39,985 nucleotides of DNA from Ancylomarina longa (GTDB lineage Bacteria > Bacteroidota > Bacteroidia > Bacteroidales > Marinifilaceae): assembly GCF_003996985.1 (NCBI RefSeq), contig NZ_RJJX01000027.1:1-39985 (forward strand), read 5' to 3'. Made by a program: the position numbers and the translations under genes. A model generated the notes under the pieces. It was given only the letters and a program-made list of their open reading frames with translations. It did no database searches and was not told the origin of the DNA. Shown one piece after another: positions 8,417 to 16,500 of the stretch (position 1 is its first letter; the number at the start of each line of letters is the position of its first letter).

Positions 8417-8524
8417 GGAATAACTGAATTAATATTTGTCTGATTTTGATAACAAATAAAAGAAGTATTCCTGAATTTTCTAATAATATTGTAAATTTGT
8501 TAATATTATATTAATACAAAAGAT

Positions 8525-8953
8525 ATGGTTAAATTTTCAAAAATTATTTTTCTATCCCTACTGATCTTTACTGTGGGGTTTTCTGCTTGTAAGAAAAATA
8601 CAAAAACTCAGGAGAAGGCAAAAACAACTAAAGTTGTTAAGAAAAAAAAGGAGAGTCCTAAACCCATCGTTAAGGCGAAGCCAATAGTAAAGAAAAAATT
8701 AAAACCAGAGGTAGAAAAACGACCAAATAAATACTTTTTAATTGTTGCAAGTTTTCAAAAGCAAGCCAATGCTGAAAGGATGCAGGAGCAACTAAATAAA
8801 AATGGTTATAATTCAGAAATTCATCCTGCCGCGAATGGCTTTTACAGGGTGTCGTATAAAAGCTTCTCTGATCGGAAACTTGCTTTTAAAGAGTTAAAAA
8901 ATGTTCGATCTACCGAGGAACATCACGATACATGGCTTTACATTAAACGCTAA
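8525..8953 (+). CDS. SPOR-domain lipoprotein
   Basis: This 142-residue lipoprotein has a signal peptide ending in the lipobox GFSAC with C22, then a Lys/Pro/Val-rich flexible linker (23-67) suited to crossing the periplasm, and a C-terminal SPOR domain (about 68-142: KYFLIVASFQKQANAERMQEQL ... NGFYRVSYKSFSDRKLAFKEL). SPOR domains bind glycan strands stripped of peptide stems, typically at division sites. The gene stands 11 nt before a second gene of the same build, so the two are likely co-transcribed paralogues. The ATG at 8525 directly precedes the signal peptide. Confidence 0.88.
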   Translation: MVKFSKIIFLSLLIFTVGFSACKKNTKTQEKAKTTKVVKKKKESPKPIVKAKPIVKKKLKPEVEKRPNKYFLIVASFQKQANAERMQEQLNKNGYNSEIHPAANGFYRVSYKSFSDRKLAFKELKNVRSTEEHHDTWLYIKR

Positions 8954-8964
8954 ATTTTTCGGAT

Positions 8965-9384
8965 ATGTCAAAATTGAATCTCTTATTTGTATTCCTTTTT
9001 ATTTTTACGATTTCCTGTAAAGATAAAACCACTATCACCCCTGTAAAAAAGCAAAATATTGCTAGCCTGACTGCCAAAAGACAAGTTCCGGAATTAACAC
9101 CTCCACCAAAAAAACCAAAGCCTAAACTGACTAGTAGTGAAGTATTAAATAATAGAAAAATATTTGATTACCATATCATCGCCGCAAGCTATAACTATAA
9201 AAATCAAGCAACAGCGTTTAAAGAAAGGTTGTACAAAAAAGGTTATCCAAGTATTGTATTATCACAAAAAGGTAAATACCGCGTAGTGATGCAATCCTTT
9301 AATAATAAGGAATCCGCTATAAAAGAATTGGTTCGATTACGCAAATTGAATAAAAAACCCGATTTGTGGTTACTGCGGCAATAG
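8965..9384 (+). CDS. SPOR-domain lipoprotein, paralogue of the preceding gene
   Basis: This 139-residue protein repeats the layout of its neighbour: signal peptide with lipobox TISC (C18), a Pro/Lys-rich linker (about 28-66, including PPPKKPKPK) and a SPOR domain (about 67-139: DYHIIAASYNYKNQATAFKERL ... GKYRVVMQSFNNKESAIKEL). Both end in a Trp-Leu/Leu-Trp strand. The order and domain match point to a tandem duplication followed by divergence; the linkers are not alignable. It should bind denuded peptidoglycan from the periplasmic face of the membrane in which its lipid is anchored. Its stop lies 3 nt from the stop of the convergent membrane protein gene, so no dedicated terminator fits between. 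Confidence 0.87.
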   Translation: MSKLNLLFVFLFIFTISCKDKTTITPVKKQNIASLTAKRQVPELTPPPKKPKPKLTSSEVLNNRKIFDYHIIAASYNYKNQATAFKERLYKKGYPSIVLSQKGKYRVVMQSFNNKESAIKELVRLRKLNKKPDLWLLRQ

Positions 9385-9387
9385 AGC

Positions 9388-9990
9388 TTAAAAAAGTAGA
9401 ATACTGCTGAAAATTGTAACAAACCCAAGAATAAAACCTGCATATACCTGTAATGGGGAATGCAGGTTTAGTTTTAGGCGAGAAAATGCCAATAATCCGG
9501 CAATCAAAATTCCGATTACAAAAAAGACTCGCAAAGAACTCGAAAAAAGAAAAGACAAGGCAATCAATAAACCTAAGAAACCACCTATACCAGCCATATG
9601 TATGCTTATTTTCCACTTTAAGGATATGATTGCTATCAAAGCAATGGAAATAATAGCTGCTATTTGAATATTAGCAACTGGTCTGATGATCGGAAATTTC
9701 CACAGCAAATAGGCCCCTAAAGAATAGAATAGGATTACAAACACCAAGGGAATAAATCTTTCTCGGCTTTTTTCGATACCATAATCCGAAATTAAATTCT
9801 GTGATTTAAGTAAAGGAAGTAGACTTAAGGGTAGAAAAATTGTAGAAATTGCTACAATTAAATAGATCACTCTTATTAATTGCGATGGGGAATAATCCAA
9901 ATAGGTTCCGGAATGGAATATAACAAATACAGAATATAGCGGCATCAACATAGGATGAGCAATTCCGGATATGATTCTTGAGAGTTTCAT
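9388..9990 (-). CDS. PAP2-like integral membrane protein
   Basis: This 200-residue protein has about six hydrophobic segments. Near the C-terminus it carries SRLKLNLHSPLQVYAGFILG (170-189), which matches the third PAP2 phosphatase motif SRxxxxxHxxxD/G..G, with S170, R171 and H177. A candidate first motif is K74-S-R-E-R-F-I-P81, and H131 in the ISIHMAGIGG stretch stands where the second motif would be. The family acts on lipid phosphates or pyrophosphates at the membrane. The motifs are looser than in classical enzymes, so the substrate and even activity are uncertain. A folded region at 10096-10139 lies in its presumed leader. Confidence 0.75.
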   Translation of the reverse strand: MKLSRIISGIAHPMLMPLYSVFVIFHSGTYLDYSPSQLIRVIYLIVAISTIFLPLSLLPLLKSQNLISDYGIEKSRERFIPLVFVILFYSLGAYLLWKFPIIRPVANIQIAAIISIALIAIISLKWKISIHMAGIGGFLGLLIALSFLFSSSLRVFFVIGILIAGLLAFSRLKLNLHSPLQVYAGFILGFVTIFSSILLF

Positions 9991-10095
9991 CTAAATTACT
10001 TTTTGAGTTTTATATGCCGGATAGAAGTCGTCTGCTTTATACTTCACGATTCCTTTTTAGCATATAGGTTCGGGTTGATAAAATAGTCTTAATCA

Positions 10096-10139
10096 GAAAC
10101 CGAAAATATTAAACAGAGCTAAATCCAATATTCGGCTTC
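10096..10139 (-). other. Inverted repeat upstream of the PAP2-like gene
   Basis: CCGAAAATATT (10100-10110) faces AATATTCGG (10127-10135), with flanking GAAA/GGCTTC extending the stem. It lies after the rpoN terminator and before the PAP2-like start, so on the minus strand it would be in the leader of the latter. There is no clear T-run, so a terminator is less likely than a leader hairpin. Confidence 0.35.
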
Positions 10140-10170
10140 TTCTGAAATAAACTATTTCTTCACATGCATT

Positions 10171-10204
10171 AAAAATAAAAGTGCAAAGATAATTCTCTTC
10201 GCAC
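10171..10204 (-). terminator. Rho-independent terminator of rpoN
   Basis: On the minus strand GTGCGAAGA pairs with TCTTTGCAC (one G-U pair) around a 6-nt loop, followed by TTTTATTTTT. It begins 26 nt after the rpoN stop. Confidence 0.8.
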
Positions 10205-10229
10205 CAAATCATTATTTCGTTAACAAAAT

Positions 10230-11684
10230 TTATAATTCTTTACGTAATCGAGCCACCGGAATATTTAGTTGCTCGCGATATTTTGCGACAGTTCTTCTGG
10301 CGATCTGATAGGACTTTTCTTTTAGTATAGCAGCTAATTTATCATCTGTAAGTGGTTTTCTTTTATCTTCCCCATCTACGCATTCCTGTAAAATCTTCTT
10401 AATTTCCCTGGTAGACACCTCTTCTCCGGAATCAGTTTGCATTCCTTCCGAGAAGAAATATTTCAAAGAAAATATTCCAAAGTGAGTTTGAATATATTTT
10501 GAATTGGAAACTCGGGATATAGTAGAAATATCTAAACCTGTAATTTCAGCAATATCTTTCAGGATCATTGGTTTGAGCTTTTTCTCGTCCCCTTCATAGA
10601 AATATTCACGTTGAAAATCAATGATAGCATTCATTGTTAGCAACAAAGTATTTTGGCGTTGCTTAATGGCATCAATAAACCACTTTGCCGAATCCAACTT
10701 TTGTTTTACAAACATAGCAGCATCCTTTTGCTCCCTGGATTGATTCTTTTTATTCTTCGAATAATCATGAAGCATCTCAGAATAAGAACGACTAACATGC
10801 AGTTCCGGAACATTTCGGGAATTAAGACTTAGAAATAGATCACCATCCTGTTCCTCGAGCATAAAATCAGGAATTATCGTAGGAGATGCCTTTTCCATTG
10901 GATTGTTGAATGCACCACCCGGTTTCGGGTTTAATTTTAAGATTTCATCAATGGCGCATTTAAAATCTTCATCGTTTACATTGAGTCTTTTTTGAATTTT
11001 ATCGTAATGCTTCCTGGTGAATTCTTCGAAATGCTTTTTTAAGATTTGTTTGGCAAGCTTCACATCCGGATTGTGTTTTCCTCTACGCTCAATTTGCAAA
11101 AGCAGGCATTCCTGCAAATCGCGAGCACCAACTCCTGCCGGATCAAAATCCTGAATCACTCTTAACAATTCCACCAATTCTTCAAAAGAAGTCTCAATGC
11201 CGGTTGAAAAAGCAAGATCATCCACAATATTATCGATATCTCTTCTCAGGTAACCATCTTCATCAATATTGCCAATAAGATATTCGGTTAAAGCCATTTT
11301 TTGAGGTGGCAGAATACGCAATCCCAATTGAGAGATCAAGACTTCATGAAAGGTAGTTCCGCCCGAAAATGGTATTTCCTCGTGTTTATCGTCTTTTGAA
11401 TAATTTTGAGCAGAGAGTTTATAGGAAGGAATATCCTCGTCGTTCATATAATCCTCCAGCGAAAATTCTTCCTTATCATTATCTTTTTCAGCGATTTCTT
11501 CGTTTTGATTATCATCTTGATATTCCTCTTCGCCACCACCTTCTTCAAGAACAGGATTTTCTTCCAACTCCTTTTTTATTCGCTCCTCCAATTGCAAAGT
11601 AGGAAGCTCCAGCATTTTAATAACCTGTATTTGCTGAGGCGACAATTTTTGTAATAACCTTTGTTGTAAACTTTGCTTTAGCAT
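10230..11684 (-). CDS. rpoN: RNA polymerase sigma-54 factor
   Basis: Sigma-54 directs RNA polymerase to -24/-12 promoters that need an AAA+ activator. The 484-residue protein shows all three regions: a Gln/Leu-rich activator-contact region (MLKQSLQQRLLQKLSPQQIQVIKMLELPTLQLEERI), an acidic linker (about 47-90, with runs of Glu and Asp), the core-binding region, a helix-turn-helix (ILKDIAEITGLDISTISRVSNSKYI) and, near residues 462-470, the RpoN box ARRTVAKYR that reads the -24 element. The C-terminus is intact. No enhancer-binding activator lies in the window, so its regulon cannot be read here. Single gene with its own terminator. Confidence 0.97.
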   Translation of the reverse strand: MLKQSLQQRLLQKLSPQQIQVIKMLELPTLQLEERIKKELEENPVLEEGGGEEEYQDDNQNEEIAEKDNDKEEFSLEDYMNDEDIPSYKLSAQNYSKDDKHEEIPFSGGTTFHEVLISQLGLRILPPQKMALTEYLIGNIDEDGYLRRDIDNIVDDLAFSTGIETSFEELVELLRVIQDFDPAGVGARDLQECLLLQIERRGKHNPDVKLAKQILKKHFEEFTRKHYDKIQKRLNVNDEDFKCAIDEILKLNPKPGGAFNNPMEKASPTIIPDFMLEEQDGDLFLSLNSRNVPELHVSRSYSEMLHDYSKNKKNQSREQKDAAMFVKQKLDSAKWFIDAIKQRQNTLLLTMNAIIDFQREYFYEGDEKKLKPMILKDIAEITGLDISTISRVSNSKYIQTHFGIFSLKYFFSEGMQTDSGEEVSTREIKKILQECVDGEDKRKPLTDDKLAAILKEKSYQIARRTVAKYREQLNIPVARLRKEL

Positions 11685-11839
11685 ACTAATTCCGTTCTAT
11701 TTTTGATGAAGCAAGGTAATTAATCTGCGATTAACATACAACCTGAATAGGGCAGAATAAGTAACGTTTAAGTATCAACAATCATTAGATACCTGTAATG
11801 GAGCTAATGAAAATAACAGGATTTTGATTTCATGACGAT

Positions 11840-11864
11840 AAGTTCCCTTAATAGGGATAAACTT
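11840..11864. other. Small hairpin between rpoN and asnS
   Basis: AAGTT-CCCT-TAAT-AGGG-ATA-AACTT can fold with a 4-nt loop and a 3-nt bulge. No T-run follows on either strand. It lies between the rpoN start and the asnS terminator; role unknown. Confidence 0.25.
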
Positions 11865-11904
11865 CAAAATTTATTAGCCTGATAAAACCTACCGGTTTGA
11901 AAAG

Positions 11905-11936
11905 TAAAAGCCATATTCCAATAGCGGAATACGGCT
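11905..11936 (-). terminator. Rho-independent terminator of asnS
   Basis: On the minus strand AGCCGTATTCC pairs with GGAATATGGCT (one G-U pair) around a 6-nt loop, followed by TTTTA. It starts 27 nt past the asnS stop. Confidence 0.75.
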
Positions 11937-11962
11937 TCTGATATAATTTAGATTTTGATCTC

Positions 11963-13408
11963 TTAAAACTCAGCATTTTTTGGTGCTCTTGGGAAAGGAA
12001 TCACATCACGAATATTACCCATACCGGTAACAAACAACATCATTCGTTCAAATCCCAAACCAAAGCCAGAGTGTGTAGCCGAACCGAATCTTCTGGTATC
12101 CAAATACCAATCCATTTCATCAGCAGGTACGTTCATTTCTTTCATTCTGGTAAGCAGCTTGTCGAGATCTTCCTCCCGTTGCGAACCACCAATAATTTCA
12201 CCAATTCCGGGGAATAGAATATCCATTGCAGCAACGGTTTTTCCATCCTCGTTCTGCTTCATATAAAAAGCTTTAATATCCTTTGGATAATCGATAAGGA
12301 TTACTGGTTTCTCAAATTTCTTTTCCACCAAATATCTTTCGTGCTCCGATTGCAGATCAGCTCCCCATTCATTAATCAGGTACTGGAATTTCTTTTTCTT
12401 ATTAGGTTTAGAGTTACGAAGTATTTCAATTGCTTCGGTATAAGTCAAACGAACAAAATCGTTCTCCAAAACAAACTTCAATTTCTCGATCAGCTCCATC
12501 GATCTATCTTCTGCCTTTTTCCCTTTTTCCTCTTCCTGTAATCTCTGACTCAAGAATTTAAGATCGTCCATACAATTATCCAAAGCATACTTAATCATAT
12601 ACTTTAAAAACTCTTCGGCCAAATCCATGTTATCAGTAATATCATAGAATGCCATTTCCGGCTCAATCATCCAAAATTCGGCTAAATGACGAGTTGTGTT
12701 AGAGTTTTCGGCACGAAAAGTAGGCCCGAAGGTATAAATCTCCCCCAAAGCCATTGCTCCCAATTCCCCTTCCAGCTGACCCGAAACGGTAAGATTGGTT
12801 TCTTTTCCGAAGAAATCTTCTTTATAATTGATCGAACCATCCTCGTTTAAAGGAGGATTTTTAGGATCAAGAGTTGATACTCTAAACATCTCGCCTGCGC
12901 CTTCGGCATCCGATCCGGTAATTAGCGGTGTATGCATATAATAGAATCCTTTTTTATTAAAGAACTCGTGTACTGCATAAGCCATTGCATGGCGAATGCG
13001 GAATACTGCACTAAAGGTATTGGTACGAAAACGCAAATGTGCTTTTTCTCTTAGAAACTCCAGGGAGTGTTTTTTAGGCTGAAGCGGATATTTATCCGGA
13101 TCGGCAACTCCTAATACATCGATATGCGTTGCTTTCAGCTCTACACTTTGGCCACTTCCTTGTGATTCCATGATCTCTCCATCAATGGATATAGCTGCTC
13201 CGGTAGTAATTTTCTTTAGTAAATCCTCATTAAAATTAGGAACATCAACAACAATTTGAAGATTTTGAATTGTAGAACCATCATTTAAGGCTACAAAATT
13301 AATTTGCTTATTGCCACGTTTTGTTCTAACCCAACCTTTCACATTTACTTCACTTCCAAATTCCTTTGAAAGCAGCAGATCTTTAATCTTAATTCTTTTC
13401 TGTTCCAT
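11963..13408 (-). CDS. asnS: Asparagine--tRNA ligase
   Basis: This class II synthetase charges tRNA(Asn) with asparagine using ATP. The 481-residue protein has an N-terminal OB-fold anticodon-binding domain (about 14-110, [25 protein letters not shown]), then the catalytic domain with motif 2 ([25 protein letters not shown]) and motif 3 ([28 protein letters not shown]). The last motif and the long insertion rich in charged residues (about 290-320) suit AsnRS rather than AspRS. A -7 element TATTTTTG lies about 33 nt upstream of the ATG. It is a single-gene unit with its own terminator. Confidence 0.96.
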   Translation of the reverse strand: MEQKRIKIKDLLLSKEFGSEVNVKGWVRTKRGNKQINFVALNDGSTIQNLQIVVDVPNFNEDLLKKITTGAAISIDGEIMESQGSGQSVELKATHIDVLGVADPDKYPLQPKKHSLEFLREKAHLRFRTNTFSAVFRIRHAMAYAVHEFFNKKGFYYMHTPLITGSDAEGAGEMFRVSTLDPKNPPLNEDGSINYKEDFFGKETNLTVSGQLEGELGAMALGEIYTFGPTFRAENSNTTRHLAEFWMIEPEMAFYDITDNMDLAEEFLKYMIKYALDNCMDDLKFLSQRLQEEEKGKKAEDRSMELIEKLKFVLENDFVRLTYTEAIEILRNSKPNKKKKFQYLINEWGADLQSEHERYLVEKKFEKPVILIDYPKDIKAFYMKQNEDGKTVAAMDILFPGIGEIIGGSQREEDLDKLLTRMKEMNVPADEMDWYLDTRRFGSATHSGFGLGFERMMLFVTGMGNIRDVIPFPRAPKNAEF

Positions 13409-13440
13409 TTGTATTATTACTTAATGAGATAATAAGGCTA

Positions 13441-13448
13441 CAAAAATA
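13441..13448 (-). promoter_or_regulatory. Candidate -7 promoter element of asnS
   Basis: The minus strand reads TATTTTTG, matching TAnnTTTG, 32 nt before the asnS ATG at 13408. That would give a leader of roughly 25 nt. The -33 box is not clear. Confidence 0.4.
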
Positions 13449-13489
13449 TAAAATTGACTTTAATTAAACTTAGCAACAGCCAATTAATT

Positions 13490-13520
13490 GAAAAAAAGAC
13501 CGAATCCAATGATTCGATCT
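13490..13520 (-). terminator. Rho-independent terminator of the giant secreted protein gene
   Basis: On the minus strand AGATCGAATC pairs with GATTCGGTCT (one G-U pair) around ATTG, followed by seven T. It sits 24 nt after the stop at 13545. Confidence 0.85.
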
Positions 13521-13544
13521 TAAAGTCATTCAGTATTTTGACAT

Positions 13545-16500
13545 TTATTTAACGATTAATCTTCCTCTAAATATTTTCTCTCCTCTTAATTCAATAATAT
13601 ATTGTCCTGTCGCTAAGTTCCCTCTTGGAATCTCAACCTTATTACCTGTTATTCCTCTTTGCAGATATACAACACTACCTCTTGAATCAATTACAGATAG
13701 CGTATATTCTTTAAAATCAGAATTCTTAAATTCAGCATATGATCTATCTACCATTGGGTTAGGATAAATTGTGATGGCGTCAACCATTTCATCCTTATCT
13801 TTAATACCGGTAACTTTGTTTCCTGCATCAATAGTGTTAGAGCGAGAAACACCATATTCTTCAAATGAAGATTTTAATACATTAGGCTCACAAACATCAG
13901 GAGCTTCAATTTGCAGTACATAGTATAAAAACTCTTCTTCCGGAGCATTATTATCAATGTACTTCGATTCTGAATCCGAAATCGAGGTCAATAGTTCCAT
14001 TTGATCCACCGAGGTTCCCCGGTATATATAATAGGTATCAAAGTCCAATCCTAAATATTTATTCCATGCCAAATTAATAGCACCATTCACGCCATAACTT
14101 GCCTGTAACAGCATGGTTCGGTGAGCTTCACTCTTGTCTGATTCTAGGCCACAAACATCCACAACAGAAATTGCATAGGTATGAGAACGGGACGTTGGAT
14201 CGGAGTCCTGATCTTTGAAAACACTTATCTCATCAAATGGCACATTAGCAAGTAATTCATACTGAGACGCAGCATTGGACTCCTTGTAAACATTATAGGA
14301 ATCTATTCCAAAACCATTTCTTCTTTCCCATACAATTTCATTTTTGTTATCAGGCGTTACCGAAATAATACAAATATTCTGATCCTGGTAAGTAGAAAGA
14401 TTCTTAATATTAATAGTATCAATAGCTGAACATTTATCTTCATTAAACACCCTCAGCCAATATTTCCCTTCTCTCTCAGGTATCAGTACTTTATCTGTGC
14501 TACCTGTTGACCACTTATAGGAAGCAAAATCACCATCAGGAGATAATTCTGTATTATCCGGGCAGAAATATTCTCCCTTGTTAGAAACAATATCCACTAC
14601 TTGAGGAGCATCAAATTTTTCAATTGCTACTATTGCTGCCTTCTCGCAACCACTATAATCTTTAACAAGAACATTGTATGATCCTGCTGCTATCTTATAA
14701 AGCTGCTTACTTGTTGAATGATTGGCATCATCCCATTGAAATGAGTAAGGTAATACACCTCCCGACACACTTAATTCAGCACCACCTGTATTTTCACCAT
14801 CGCAACTATTAAATTTGTTTACATTGATTAGAATTTCCTCAGGCTGATTCAACTTTATACTATCGATGGAAACACAATTATTTGCATCGGACACACTAAC
14901 AAAATGATACTTGTCACCACTGAGAGTAGTCACAATAGAATCTGTGGTATTGTTCACATCGTCCCACTGATATTGAAATGGTGCCTTCCCTCCAATAGGT
15001 GTTATTACTGCCATTCCATCGTTTAAGCCAGAACAGGTAACATTTTTCCAATCTGTAAATTTTAATAAAGGATCATGCCCTATACTTAAACTTGCGATAG
15101 CTGTACAACCATTGGTATCGGTGACGGTAACAGTATATTCAACTCCCTCCTTTAAATTCTCAATACGAGCACCTGTACTGGAATTTTCATCATCCCAAAG
15201 GAAAACATAAGGCTCCATGCCCCCACTAGGTTTACAAATTGCTACACCATCTGTTCGGCCCTTACAAGTAACATTTATTCCTTCAACATTTGCTTCTAGC
15301 GGTATAGGATCAGTTATGCTTAGCTCTCTATTTGTAATCAGTTCTCCGTTTTTATTTTTCACCAACAAATGGTAGGAACCGGCTTTCAAATCAGAGAAAA
15401 TACTATCCGTTTGAAAGTTATTCCCATTATCAATAGAGTACTGATAAGGATGATTTCCACCTGTAGGAGTGATAATTAAAGATCTTTTTCCTTCACCGGT
15501 ACATGTACCATTGTTCACACTTATTAAAACTTCTTCGTTAGTACACTTGGTAAATTTCAATAATCCCTTAGTTGTTCCATACCAAATATGTCCCTGATAA
15601 TCATCCTGAACACAATTAATTGGTCCCCTTGGTAATCCATTATTTGCAGTGAAGTTTATCCATTCGGTTCCGGTAAACTTAACTAACTTTTGCTCTGTAG
15701 TTCCTGAATCAAGATCCTTATAAAAGGAAACGATAACATTCTTTTCAGCATCTTGACCAAAACTTGATAAAGTGAATTCTGCGCTTACTCCATGTTCACC
15801 CTCCCCATAGAAAGACCAGTTATCATTGCTCCAAACTGCAATTTTATTCTGATAGGATACCCAAACACGATTCTGAGCATCAACAAACAGCTTTTCTATT
15901 GGATTTTGAATTCCATCCGAATTGGTAGGAGCCTCCATATGAGTAAAAACTTGTCCATCATACTTACTTAGCTGTTTATCGAAAACACCATTATACGAAA
16001 TCCAAATATTACCTAGTGAATCTGCCTGCAGATCCCGAACATGGTTATCCAGCAAGCCTTCATTTTTAGTATAATACATGAATTGTCCGTTGGAGAATTT
16101 ACTTATGCCTGATCCATCCTCATATCTTAACCAAACATTTTCATTTTTATCTACGCATACGCCCAATACCTTATCGGCAAATAATCCATCAGCACTTGTC
16201 TTTTTTACAAAGGAATTTTGTGATTCTTTATACAAGCCCTGATCTGTAGCAATCCATACGTTTGATTTAGAATCGCTAGCAAGATCATAACAATAACCAG
16301 TAAAACCATCTTCTTCAGTAAAAGTTTTCCAGTTCGTTCCATCGTATTTCTGAAGCAGATAGGATCCACTCTCCAGGCATACCCAAATATTCTTTTCAGA
16401 ATCAAGAATATTACATTTTATTCCATTATTCAACAGCTCACTTGCTGTATTGATAGTCAACCATTCTCCATTAGAATATTTGCTTAGGCCTTCACCCGGA

